Positions 29,266-37,561 of a stretch of 64,000 nt of DNA are shown piece by piece. Under the pieces are notes generated by a model. That model saw only the letters and a list, made by a program, of their open reading frames with translations. It searched no databases and was not told the origin of the DNA. Position 1 is the stretch's first letter. Every line of letters starts with the position of its first letter. Source of the DNA: Sphingomonas xinjiangensis (GTDB lineage: Bacteria; Pseudomonadota; Alphaproteobacteria; Sphingomonadales; Sphingomonadaceae); contig NZ_JACIJF010000007.1 of assembly GCF_014199255.1 (NCBI RefSeq), forward strand, positions 62,001-126,000. The letters run 5' to 3'. Position numbers and translations under genes: made by a program.

Positions 29266-31499
29266 TCTACGTCCGAAAGCAAAGGAAGGCGGCGGAAGCG
29301 CACGCCGGTAGCCGCTTGCAAGGCGTTGGCGATTGCGGGTGCCACCGGAGGAACGCCAAGTTCGCTGACCCCACCGGCATTCTCGACGCTGGGCACGATC
29401 TCGACGGTGATCTCCGGCGCGTCAGCGAGCGTGGGCAGGCGGAGTTCCGAAAAATCGCCGATATCAGCGACATTCTCGCTGAAGCCCGTCGAACAGCCCG
29501 TCGCTGCGGCCACGCCGAAGATCAGTCCACCTTCGATCTGCTGCGTGACCAGATCGGGATTGACCACGCGGCCGCAGTCGACAGCCGCGACCAGCCGGTC
29601 GACCTTCACGCGGCGGTCGCTGGCAAGGTGCGCCTCGGCCATCACCGCGATGTGCGAGCCGCGGAAGCTGTGGCACGCAATTCCCTGGCCGCTGCCGGGC
29701 TGCCCGCCTTGCCATCCGCCGAGCTGCGCGGCCATTTGCAGGCAGCGCGCAAGTCGGGGCTGCTGCCCGAGCATGCCCATGCGGAACGACACCGCTTCCT
29801 GCCCCGCGACGTGCGCGAGTTCATCAAGGAAGCTTTCGGTGAAGAAGCAGGTGTAGCTATGCGCGCCCGAGCGCCAATAGCCGGTCGGCACGCCGATCGC
29901 GGCGACGTGATGGTCCACTGCGATATTGGGAATGGCGTAGGGCGGCACGGCGCCGGCGGCCGCGGCAGGGTCGCCCGAATGAAGCTTGAGCGATGCGGCC
30001 GCGAGCAGCTGTCCCTCGAGCAATCGCTCCGAGAGTTCGCGGCTGGTCTCCGGCGCGGCGATCTTGGCGAGCCAGCCGGTGATGCGGTTTGCCGCGTCTA
30101 GCTTTGCGGCCATGCGGCCGGCGGCGGCGGGACGGTAGCGGTCGTGGCGGAAGTCTTCACCGCGCGGCCAGGTCAGCTGAACCGGGCGGCCCAGATCCTT
30201 GGCGAGCCGCGCGGCTTGGCGGGCGATCTCCACTTCCAGCTTGGCGCCGAACGACCCTCCGGCAAGCGTCGGGTGCACGGTGACGACGTTCTGGTCGACG
30301 TCGATTTCATGCGCGGCAGCGGCGCGGGCGAGGACGGGGGCCTGGGCCGGGAGCCAGAGCCTGAGCCGCCCGTCCTTCCACTGGGCGGTGCAGGTCATTG
30401 GCTCAAGCGTGGCGTGAAGGGCAAGGCCGACGCGGTATTCGGCAGTGATCAGCCGGGCCCCGCGGAAGGTGGCGGCAAGATCGCCGCCCTGGGCGATGCG
30501 GGTGCCCGCACCGTCGAGGGCGGAGGACAGCGCGTCTTCGATCGAATCGGTGTTCACCACCTGCGCGGGGGCGCGGAAGCGCGGGCGCATCGCGTCGAGC
30601 GCGCGGTCGGCCGCCCACCAATGATCCGCGGCCGCCGCCACCCAATTCTCCGCCGTGACCACCGCACGCATGCCGGGAATGCGGTCGGCGGCGGCGCGAT
30701 CGAGCTTCACCAGCGCAGTGTCGCCGGCCGGGCCCATCCGAATCGAGGCGTGGAGCATGTCGGGCAGGCGGATATCGGCGGCGAAAAGCGCAGTGCCGTC
30801 CACCTTGGCCGGCACGTCGAGCCGGGGCACCGCACGGCCGGTCAGCCGGTCCTCACCCACCCGCAGCGGCAGCAGATCGGGCAGGCTTTCACCCACCGCA
30901 TCGGCGGCAAGCGCGCCGAAACCGAGCTTTTGCGTGCCGTTTACCACGAAACTGCGGCTGGTGGTCAGCGTCTGCCAGTCGGCACCCCATCGACGCGCCG
31001 CAGCCTTTTGCAACAGCACGCGGGCGGCGGCACCGGCCTGGCGCAGCTGATCCTCAAAGGTGCGGATCGACGTCGAGGCGCCGGTCAGCACCAGCGCGTT
31101 GCGCGTCGCGTAGCTGCGGCGGAGCGACGCCGGCACGCGCGCGAACGCGGCTTCGAACAAGGTCTCGGCGGCAAGCGGGTTGGCATAGAGCGGATTGAGC
31201 GGCGCGGGCTCGACCCCGACCATCTTCCATTCGGCGCCCAGCTCGTCGGCAACGATCTGAGGGAGCGCGGTATAGACGCCCTGCCCTTCTTCCAGCTGCG
31301 GCACGGCGACGGTGACATGCCCGTCGGTACCGATCTTGATCCAGGCGCCGAACAGCGTCTCCCCCTGCGCCGCGGTCAGGTTCGGAAGATAGGTGCGTGG
31401 CCATGCCGCCCAGGCGACCAACAGCCCTGCCCCCAACCCGCCGCCGATCAGCAGCGTGCGGCGGTCGATCCTCCCCGAGGTGCCATGGTCTGGAGCCAT
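29262..31499 (-). CDS. molybdopterin-binding subunit of an IorB-type hydroxylase, Tat-exported
   Basis: This gene encodes 745 residues. A twin-arginine signal ([15 protein letters not shown]) and a hydrophobic stretch predict export with cofactor already bound. Domains of the xanthine dehydrogenase/isoquinoline 1-oxidoreductase beta family follow: [68 protein letters not shown] and [13 protein letters not shown] with IEGGLIFG. Such enzymes hydroxylate N-heterocycles or oxidise aldehydes and need a 2Fe-2S small subunit (IorA). None is encoded beside it. The ATG at 31499 is placed just before the Tat motif. It is coupled to hemH by a 4-nt overlap. Confidence 0.9.
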   Translation of the reverse strand: MAPDHGTSGRIDRRTLLIGGGLGAGLLVAWAAWPRTYLPNLTAAQGETLFGAWIKIGTDGHVTVAVPQLEEGQGVYTALPQIVADELGAEWKMVGVEPAPLNPLYANPLAAETLFEAAFARVPASLRRSYATRNALVLTGASTSIRTFEDQLRQAGAAARVLLQKAAARRWGADWQTLTTSRSFVVNGTQKLGFGALAADAVGESLPDLLPLRVGEDRLTGRAVPRLDVPAKVDGTALFAADIRLPDMLHASIRMGPAGDTALVKLDRAAADRIPGMRAVVTAENWVAAAADHWWAADRALDAMRPRFRAPAQVVNTDSIEDALSSALDGAGTRIAQGGDLAATFRGARLITAEYRVGLALHATLEPMTCTAQWKDGRLRLWLPAQAPVLARAAAAHEIDVDQNVVTVHPTLAGGSFGAKLEVEIARQAARLAKDLGRPVQLTWPRGEDFRHDRYRPAAAGRMAAKLDAANRITGWLAKIAAPETSRELSERLLEGQLLAAASLKLHSGDPAAAAGAVPPYAIPNIAVDHHVAAIGVPTGYWRSGAHSYTCFFTESFLDELAHVAGQEAVSFRMGMLGQQPRLARCLQMAAQLGGWQGGQPGSGQGIACHSFRGSHIAVMAEAHLASDRRVKVDRLVAAVDCGRVVNPDLVTQQIEGGLIFGVAAATGCSTGFSENVADIGDFSELRLPTLADAPEITVEIVPSVENAGGVSELGVPPVAPAIANALQAATGVRFRRLPLLSDVE

Positions 31500-31608
31500 G
31501 CAGCACGCTCTATCGCGCTCGCCATGCGCTGGCCAGCGCTTCGGCCTTGGGTTTGCCACGCGGCTGTTCTATCGGTGCGCGACACCCATAGCCGGGGAAC
31601 CGACGATC

Positions 31609-32493
31609 GTGCTTTCGACCTTACTCGCCGCCGCTGCCGGCAGCCATATCCGCTTTCAGGACCTGGGGCTCGACCCGGTCGCGCTGTCGCTCGGCTTCTT
31701 CACGATCAAATGGTATTCGCTGGCGTACATCGCCGGCATCCTGATCGGCTGGTGGTACCTGCTCAAGCTGCTCGATCAGCCGGGCGCGCCAATGGCGCGG
31801 CGCCATGCCGACGACCTGGTATTCTATGCGACGCTGGGCATCATCCTGGGCGGGCGGCTGGGCTATGTACTGTTCTACGCCCCCGACATGCTGACGCGCC
31901 CGATCCAGGTGCTGAAGCTATGGGACGGCGGCATGTCGTTCCATGGCGGGGTGATCGGTACCACCATCGCGATCATCCTGCTGGCGCGCCGGCACGGGCT
32001 CAACTGGCTTCGCGTGCATGATTATGTCGCGTGCTGCGTGCCGTTCGGGCTGTTCTTCGGCCGGCTCGCAAATTTCGTAAACGGTGAGCTTTGGGGCAAA
32101 CCCGCCGACCTCCCCTGGGCAATCGTGTTCCGCAACACGGTGGAGCCGGGCATGATCGAGCCCGCGCGGCACCCTAGCCAGCTGTACGAAGCCGGGTTGG
32201 AGGGCATCCTGCTGTTCGTGGTGCTGTGGTTCTTCTTCTGGCGCAGCGATTCGCGCTACCAGCCGGGCAAGCTCACCGGCATCTTCTTGCTGGGCTATGG
32301 GCTGTGCCGCTTCTTCGTCGAATTCTTCCGTGAGCCCGACCGGCAGCTGGTGTGGCTGGTGGAGCAGACCGGGCTGCACATGGGCCAGTGGCTGTGCTTG
32401 CCCATGATCGCAGGCGGGGTGTACCTGATCGGTACGTCCAAGCGCCGGCGCCAACGCGTGGAGCCGATCGCGGGATCGGAGAGCGTGGCCTGA
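31609..32493 (+). CDS. lgt: prolipoprotein diacylglyceryl transferase
   Basis: This gene encodes 294 residues. It transfers diacylglyceryl from phosphatidylglycerol to the lipobox Cys of prolipoproteins in the inner membrane. Seven membrane helices are likely. Signature segments include [21 protein letters not shown] (conserved His), [14 protein letters not shown] and [13 protein letters not shown]. The start is GTG at 31609, with GGGGAA about 9 nt upstream; the longer open frame starting at 31393 is antisense to the preceding gene. It is first of a tight four-gene operon (lgt, midA-like, GNAT, pgeF). Confidence 0.96.
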   Translation: MLSTLLAAAAGSHIRFQDLGLDPVALSLGFFTIKWYSLAYIAGILIGWWYLLKLLDQPGAPMARRHADDLVFYATLGIILGGRLGYVLFYAPDMLTRPIQVLKLWDGGMSFHGGVIGTTIAIILLARRHGLNWLRVHDYVACCVPFGLFFGRLANFVNGELWGKPADLPWAIVFRNTVEPGMIEPARHPSQLYEAGLEGILLFVVLWFFFWRSDSRYQPGKLTGIFLLGYGLCRFFVEFFREPDRQLVWLVEQTGLHMGQWLCLPMIAGGVYLIGTSKRRRQRVEPIAGSESVA

Positions 32494-32507
32494 GCCGAGC
32501 CGAGCCG

Positions 32508-33572
32508 ATGATCGACTCAACCGCCGCGCCCGAGCCGCTGCTGCCCGAACGCCTTGCCCGCGCGATCACGCTGGGCGGGCCGATCCCGCTGTCGCAGTTC
32601 ATGGGCGCCGCGAACGCGCATTATTACGGCACGCGCGATCCGCTGGGCGCACGCGGCGACTTCACCACCGCGCCCGAGATCAGCCAGATGTTCGGCGAGC
32701 TGATCGGTGCGTGGCTGGCGGACCTTGCCGCACGCGCCGGGGCGCAGAGCCACCGCTATGTCGAGTTCGGCCCCGGCCGCGGCACGCTGGCCGCCGACGC
32801 GCTGCGGGTGCTGGGCAAGGCCGGCATGCAGCCGCCGGTGCACCTTATCGAGAACAGCCCGACGCTGCGCACCGCCCAGGCGGAGCGCGTGCCCGGCGCC
32901 GAATGGCATCTCGATCTGCTCGGCGTGCCCGAGGACGCGCCGCTGCTGGTCGTCGCCAACGAGTTCTTCGACGCACTGCCGATCCGCCAGCTGGTGGCGA
33001 CCGCCGATGGCTGGCGCGAGCGGCTGGTGGCGTGCCAGGACACGCTGTTCCTGCCGATCGCGGGCGACCGCAGCTTCGACATGATCATTCCGAAACCCCT
33101 GCGCGAGGCGGCAGCCGGCTCGATCCTGGAGACCTCACCGGCCAGCGTCGCGATACTGCGCGGGCTGGCGGCGCGGCTGGAGAAGCAGGGCGGCGCGGCG
33201 CTGATCATCGACTATGGCTATGAAGGGCCGGCGATCGGCGACACGTTGCAGGCCGTTCGCGGCCATCAATATGCCAATCCCTTCGACGCGCCAGGCGAAG
33301 CCGACCTGACCGCGCATGTCGATTTCGGCACGTTGAAGGAAGCCGCGGAGGCCGAGGGGATGGTGGTCCATGGCGCGGTGACGCAGGGCGCGTTCCTAAA
33401 GGCGCTGGGCATCGAAGCACGGACCGAGGCTTTGTCGCGGGCCGCGCCGGAGCGTGCCGAGCAACTGGCGGCGGACCGCGACAGGCTGATCGGCGACGAA
33501 GCGATGGGCGACTTGTTCAAGGTCATGGCGCTGACCGCGCCGGGCTGGCCGGTGCCGGCGGGGTTCGCATGA
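32508..33572 (+). CDS. MidA/NDUFAF7-type SAM-dependent methyltransferase
   Basis: This gene encodes 354 residues of the family that includes the mitochondrial complex I assembly factor NDUFAF7, a protein-arginine methyltransferase. GDFTTAPEISQMFGELIGAW is the family signature, and RYVEFGPGRGTLAAD is the SAM-binding glycine motif. VVANEFFDALPIRQ and LIIDYGYEG follow. The bacterial substrate is not established. The ATG at 32508 lies 14 nt after lgt with no strong ribosome site. Its stop overlaps the GNAT gene start (ATGA). Confidence 0.92.
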   Translation: MIDSTAAPEPLLPERLARAITLGGPIPLSQFMGAANAHYYGTRDPLGARGDFTTAPEISQMFGELIGAWLADLAARAGAQSHRYVEFGPGRGTLAADALRVLGKAGMQPPVHLIENSPTLRTAQAERVPGAEWHLDLLGVPEDAPLLVVANEFFDALPIRQLVATADGWRERLVACQDTLFLPIAGDRSFDMIIPKPLREAAAGSILETSPASVAILRGLAARLEKQGGAALIIDYGYEGPAIGDTLQAVRGHQYANPFDAPGEADLTAHVDFGTLKEAAEAEGMVVHGAVTQGAFLKALGIEARTEALSRAAPERAEQLAADRDRLIGDEAMGDLFKVMALTAPGWPVPAGFA

Positions 33573-34075
33573 TCCGGTACCGCGATGCCAGCGCGGCCGA
33601 TCTGCCCGCGATCGACGCGATTTTCCGCACGAGTTTCGTCGCAACCTTTGGAAGCCTCTACAAGCCGGACGATCTGGCAGCTTTTCTGGGCGGGTTCACG
33701 CCCGAGGCGTGGGCGGCGGAGCTGGCGAGGCCAGGGATGGCCGCCCGGCTGGCCGAGGACGAAGCCGGGGCCATCGGCTTTTGCAAAATCGGGCCGGTGT
33801 CGCTGCCGGTCGAGCCCGGCCCGCCGACGATCGAACTGCGCCAGCTGTATCTTCTCGAACGCGGCCAAGGCACCGGCGCGGCGCAGGCGCTGATGGACTG
33901 GGCGATCGGCAAGGCGCGGACGCAAGGCGGAGCGCGGCTGGTGCTGAGCGTGTACGTCGACAATCATCGCGCACGGCGCTTCTACGAACGGCACGGCTTC
34001 GTAGAAATCGGCCGTTACGAGTTTCGCGTCGGCAACCATATCGATGACGACCGCCTCATGAGCCTGACGCTGTGA
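33569..34075 (+). CDS. GNAT family N-acetyltransferase
   Basis: This gene encodes 168 residues. The GNAT acetyl-CoA-binding motif is present (LRQLYLLERGQGTGAAQALM, about 90-109), followed by LSVYVDNHRARRFYERHGF, the usual strand-helix end. The substrate is unknown. It overlaps the methyltransferase stop and the pgeF start by 4 nt each, so it is translationally coupled on both sides. Confidence 0.9.
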   Translation: MIRYRDASAADLPAIDAIFRTSFVATFGSLYKPDDLAAFLGGFTPEAWAAELARPGMAARLAEDEAGAIGFCKIGPVSLPVEPGPPTIELRQLYLLERGQGTGAAQALMDWAIGKARTQGGARLVLSVYVDNHRARRFYERHGFVEIGRYEFRVGNHIDDDRLMSLTL

Positions 34076-34833
34076 ACGTCAAGGTGATCCGCGCACGGGC
34101 GCTGGACGGCGTGGCGCATGGTTTTCTCGGGCGGCGTGGCGGTGTTTCGGAGGGCGTGCACGCCGGGCTGAACGTCGGGACAGGGTCGCAGGACGATCCG
34201 GCGGTGGTCGAGGAGAATCGCCGGCGCGCACGGGACGCGGTGCTGCCGGGTTCGACGCTGGTGACGCTGTACCAGGTGCATTCGGCGGACGCCGTGACGG
34301 TGCTCAGCCCCTTTGAAGAGCGGCTGCGGCCCCGCGCCGACTCGCTGGTGACCAATCGGCCAGGCCTCGCGCTGGGCATCCTCACCGCCGATTGCGCGCC
34401 GGTGCTGTTCGCCGACAGGCAGGCCGGCGTGATCGGCGCGGCGCATGCCGGGTGGAAGGGCGCGATCGGCGGGGTGACCGATTCGACGCTGGCCGCGATG
34501 GAAGCGCTGGGCGCGCGGCGTGAACGCGTGGCGGCGGCGATCGGCCCCTGCATCGCCCGAGCGAGCTATGAAGTGGACGAAAGCTTTTTCCGACGCTTTG
34601 CCGACGCCGAGCCGGAGAACGAACGCTTCTTCGCCGACGGCAAGCCCGGGCACTTTCGGTTCGATCTGGAAGCCTATGTCGCCCACCGCCTGGCAGCGGC
34701 GGGGGTCAAGACGGTCGAGATGCTGGGGCTCGACACCTATGGCGATGCCGACCGCTTCTTCAGCTACCGCCGCGCGACGCATCGGGGCGAGCCGGATTAT
34801 GGCCGCCAGATTTCGATCATCGGACTGGGCTGA
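34072..34833 (+). CDS. pgeF: peptidoglycan editing factor PgeF (YfiH family)
   Basis: This gene encodes 253 residues of the DUF152/laccase-domain family. Members remove mis-incorporated Ser-containing UDP-MurNAc peptide precursors, and several act as purine nucleoside phosphorylases. Metal-site motifs are complete: TLYQVHSADAV (His), ILTADCAPVLFAD (Cys), GAAHAGWKGAIGG (His) and GPCIARASYEVD. The start is GTG at 34072 in a GTGA overlap with the GNAT stop. It is last of the lgt operon. Confidence 0.93.
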   Translation: MNVKVIRARALDGVAHGFLGRRGGVSEGVHAGLNVGTGSQDDPAVVEENRRRARDAVLPGSTLVTLYQVHSADAVTVLSPFEERLRPRADSLVTNRPGLALGILTADCAPVLFADRQAGVIGAAHAGWKGAIGGVTDSTLAAMEALGARRERVAAAIGPCIARASYEVDESFFRRFADAEPENERFFADGKPGHFRFDLEAYVAHRLAAAGVKTVEMLGLDTYGDADRFFSYRRATHRGEPDYGRQISIIGLG

Positions 34834-35059
34834 GGCTTAAGAAGCTGCCGCACATCCAAGTTTCCCGGCGAGGGCCGGGGAACCGAGGAAGCACTGAAAT
34901 CCTCTCCCGGCGGAGCGGTGGCAGCCCGCAGGGCTGATGGGGGCATCCCCGCTTGCGCGTCCGGCTTCAGCCGAACCGAGGACACCCCTCCGTCGCGCTA
35001 TGCGCGCCCCCTCCCCCTAGCAGGGGAGGATTTGAACCTGCGCACGACACCGTGCCCCG
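34834..35059. repeat. non-coding spacer with dispersed GC-rich hairpin repeats
   Basis: No gene is seen between pgeF and the metZ-like gene (about 300 nt). The left part holds segments typical of degenerate sphingomonad intergenic repeats: a CCTCTCCCGGCGGAG-type block near 34902-34916, and CCTCCCC (35010-35016)/GGGGAGG (35023-35029), a 7-bp hairpin with a 6-nt loop. Copies of similar CTCCC/GGGAG hairpins occur at 39908 and 40034. Confidence 0.5.
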
Positions 35060-35117
35060 CTGATCCGAGATCAGGTGGGTAGAAACCGCGTCGGTGATCG
35101 TTACACTTGTCACGATC
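35060..35117 (+). promoter_or_regulatory. two small inverted repeats in the leader of the metZ-like gene
   Basis: CTGATC-CGA-GATCAG (35060-35074) and GATCGT-N10-ACGATC (35096-35117) are both perfect 6-bp arms, the second ending 7 nt before the ribosome site. They may be regulator sites or a structured leader. I could not match them to a known SAM riboswitch. Confidence 0.35.
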
Positions 35118-35136
35118 CAGAATAGCGGAGAGCATC

Positions 35137-36453
35137 ATGACCGACGAAACCGAAGCCGACCTGACCGGCGGCACCCCCCGGCGCCGGCCCAAGGCCAATG
35201 TCGAGCACGTCGGCGGACGCAAGTTGAAGCCATCGACGCTGATGATGGGGCATGGCTATGATCCCGTACTTTCCGAGGGATCGCTTAAGCCGCCGATCTT
35301 CCTTACCTCGACCTTCGTGTTCCCCAATGCCGCGGCGGGCAAGCGCCACTTCGAGGGCGTAACCGGCAAGCGCCCGGGCGGCGCCGAGGGGCTGGTCTAT
35401 TCGCGCTTCAATGGACCGAACCAGGAGATCCTGGAGGACCGCCTGGCGCTGTGGGAAGAGGCCGAGGACGCGCTGGCCTTTTCCAGCGGCATGTCGGCCA
35501 TTGCGACGCTGTTCCTGTCGATGGTCAAGCCCGGTGACACGATCGTCCATTCCGGGCCGCTTTATGCGGCGACCGAGACGCTGATCGCGCGCATCCTGGG
35601 CCGCTTCGGCATCCACTGGCTCGACTTCCCGGCAGGCGCCACCCGCGAGGAGATAGACGCGGTGCTGGGCAAGGCGGCGAGCGGCAATGTCGCGCTGATC
35701 TATCTGGAAAGCCCGGCAAACCCGACCAACGCGCTGGTCGACGTCGAAGCCGTGGCGGCCAGCCGCGACGCGATCTTCACCGGCGCCAACAAGCCGCCGA
35801 TCGCGATCGACAACACGTTTCTGGGTCCACTCTGGGCCAAGCCGCTCGACCAGGGCGCCGACATCGTCGTGTACTCGCTGACCAAATATGCCGGCGGGCA
35901 TTCGGACCTGGTCGCAGGCGGCGTGCTGGGATCGAAGGAGCACATCAACACGATTCGTTCGATGCGCAACACGATCGGCACGATCTGCGATCCCAACACC
36001 GCCTGGATGCTGCTGCGCAGCCTGGAAACGCTGGAGCTTCGGATGAGCCGGGCGGGCGAGAATGCCGCCAAGGTGTGCGAGTTCCTGGCCGGGCATGAGA
36101 AGGTCGAGAAGGTCGGCTATCTAGGCTTCCTGGAGCGCGGCGACGATGCGCGCCAGGCCGATATCTATCGCCGGCACTGCACCGGCGCGGGATCGACCTT
36201 CTCGCTCTATTTGAAGGGTGGCGAGGCCGAGGCCTTCGCGTTCTTGGACGCTCTCAAGATCGCCAAGCTCGCCGTGTCGCTGGGCGGCACCGAAACGCTG
36301 GCGAGCCACCCGGCGGGGATGACGCACCTGTCGGTGCCCGAAGCGCGCAAGCAGGCGCTGGGGATCACCGACAACCTCGTGCGCATCTCGATCGGCGTAG
36401 AGGATGCCGACGACCTGATCGCCGACTTCGAGGAGGCACTGAAGGCGGTTTGA
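35137..36453 (+). CDS. cystathionine gamma-synthase family PLP enzyme
   Basis: This gene encodes 438 residues of the Cys/Met metabolism PLP-dependent family. PLP motifs are YSRFNGPNQEILEDRLALWE, AFSSGMSAIATLFLSM, AIDNTFLGPLW and VVYSLTKYAGGHSDLVAGG (Lys Schiff base), with HPAGMTHLSVPEARK near the C-terminus. It could be cystathionine gamma-synthase, a lyase or O-succinylhomoserine sulfhydrylase (MetZ); sequence alone does not decide. The N-terminal 25 residues are longer and more basic than usual. The ATG at 35137 has GGAGAG upstream. A strong bidirectional terminator follows. Confidence 0.9.
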   Translation: MTDETEADLTGGTPRRRPKANVEHVGGRKLKPSTLMMGHGYDPVLSEGSLKPPIFLTSTFVFPNAAAGKRHFEGVTGKRPGGAEGLVYSRFNGPNQEILEDRLALWEEAEDALAFSSGMSAIATLFLSMVKPGDTIVHSGPLYAATETLIARILGRFGIHWLDFPAGATREEIDAVLGKAASGNVALIYLESPANPTNALVDVEAVAASRDAIFTGANKPPIAIDNTFLGPLWAKPLDQGADIVVYSLTKYAGGHSDLVAGGVLGSKEHINTIRSMRNTIGTICDPNTAWMLLRSLETLELRMSRAGENAAKVCEFLAGHEKVEKVGYLGFLERGDDARQADIYRRHCTGAGSTFSLYLKGGEAEAFAFLDALKIAKLAVSLGGTETLASHPAGMTHLSVPEARKQALGITDNLVRISIGVEDADDLIADFEEALKAV

Positions 36454-36460
36454 AGATGGA

Positions 36461-36494
36461 AAAACACCCCGGAGCGGCAAGCTACGGGGTGTTT
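36461..36494. terminator. bidirectional terminator
   Basis: A perfect 11-bp stem, AAAACACCCCG (36461-36471)/CGGGGTGTTTT (36484-36494), has A- and T-tracts on both sides. It lies between the convergent metZ-like and diiron-enzyme genes. Confidence 0.88.
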
Positions 36495-36516
36495 TGTTCA
36501 GCGCTGAAGCGAGCGT

Positions 36517-37413
36517 TCAGCCCCAAAGGTGAGCGCGGTACGCCTCGAAACAGCGCTCGCCGCACTTCAGGCGGATCAGCGCGCCTTCGGCCATGGCGGT
36601 GGCGCGGCGGGGGTCTTCCTCCACTGCGGGGCGGATGGCTTCGCGGTTCCAGTCCTCACTGTGCTTGACGTCGAGCACGGCGTGAAGGGTGAAGTAGCGC
36701 GCCTCCTTCGGCGTCAGGCCGACGCGCTTGAGACCCTTAGCAACGAGGTCCGCGCGGATCGGGGCAGTGAGCTCGATCACGCCGAGTGCGCCGACCGAAT
36801 GCCACGCATAGCGGCGGTTGGTCGCCATCGCCGTCATTGCATTGGCAAGCGACAGGCTTTCCCACACGGTGTTCTCGATCACCGGCTCGACCTGGAGCGT
36901 GTCGACCAGCGCGTCGAGCATCGGGCCGTGCATGCCCTTTTCGGTGCCGTGGCCCATCTCGTCCCAATAGTTGCGGGCGAGCTCGAGCTTGGGGCGGGTG
37001 GGCAGCTTGACCTGCGTCATCGCCACGAGATCGTCAAAGCCTGCCTCGCCTGCTGCTTCCTGTTCAAAGAACCAGCGCAGTTCTTCCTTGTCTGCTGTCT
37101 CCGCCAGCCAGGGGAAGAGCGGGTCGCCTTGACCGGGGCCGACCTGCTTCAGATCCTCGAACCAAGCGATGAACCCTTCGACGTCGGTCGGGGCGGCAGC
37201 GGCTTCGTCGGCGACTTCGGCGCGCAGTTCCTCAAGGAACGCGCCTTCCAGCCGCTGCATGCGCAGGTCGCGATCGAACGTGCGCTGCCAGTCGTCGCTC
37301 GGGAAGCCGGGCTCGAGCCGCTCGCGATTCCAATGGGCGAGCCCGCGTTGAAAACTGTCGGTCAGGAACTGCGAACCCGATGCGTCTCGGAGATCGCGAA
37401 TACGTGTAGCCAT
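36517..37413 (-). CDS. haem-oxygenase-like iron-containing redox enzyme
   Basis: This gene encodes 298 residues, all-helical. It fits the 'iron-containing redox enzyme' group of haem-oxygenase-like diiron oxidases. Candidate iron ligands are spread over the helices: LRWFFEQEAAGEAGFDDL (Glu), YWDEMGHGTEKGMHG (Glu/His), VIEL and LHAVLDVKHSEDW (His, Asp, His). Members of this fold do N-oxygenation or oxidative cleavage of diverse small molecules; the substrate here is unknown. No partner biosynthetic gene is adjacent. The ATG at 37413 has an AGGAGAGAG site. It is divergent from the GH92 gene. Confidence 0.78.
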   Translation of the reverse strand: MATRIRDLRDASGSQFLTDSFQRGLAHWNRERLEPGFPSDDWQRTFDRDLRMQRLEGAFLEELRAEVADEAAAAPTDVEGFIAWFEDLKQVGPGQGDPLFPWLAETADKEELRWFFEQEAAGEAGFDDLVAMTQVKLPTRPKLELARNYWDEMGHGTEKGMHGPMLDALVDTLQVEPVIENTVWESLSLANAMTAMATNRRYAWHSVGALGVIELTAPIRADLVAKGLKRVGLTPKEARYFTLHAVLDVKHSEDWNREAIRPAVEEDPRRATAMAEGALIRLKCGERCFEAYRAHLWG

Positions 37414-37561
37414 GGTGAAGTCTCTCTCCTGCTAACGGTCAGAACCGGCAGAAGGCGCGGTTGGTTCCGGGGGCCAAGGAAGCAGCATGAACCAAGTACC
37501 TGTAACGCAAGCGCAATATGACACGCTTGGAACAGAGTCGCCGTCATGCTCTAACGTACGC

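Noticed and set aside
31393..31608. N-terminal extension of Lgt
   Set aside because: It is antisense to the Tat signal region of the neighbouring gene; the GTG at 31609 with GGGGAA matches the family start.
30144..32021. 625-codon + strand open frame opposite the molybdenum hydroxylase gene
   Set aside because: The composition is a reflection of the real gene's codon pattern; it runs into lgt in a wrong frame and has no recognisable domain.
35020..35050. tRNA-like T-arm (reverse of GGTTCAAATCC)
   Set aside because: The T-stem has a mismatch, no D- or anticodon arm can be formed beside it, and the bases belong to a GC-rich repeat hairpin.
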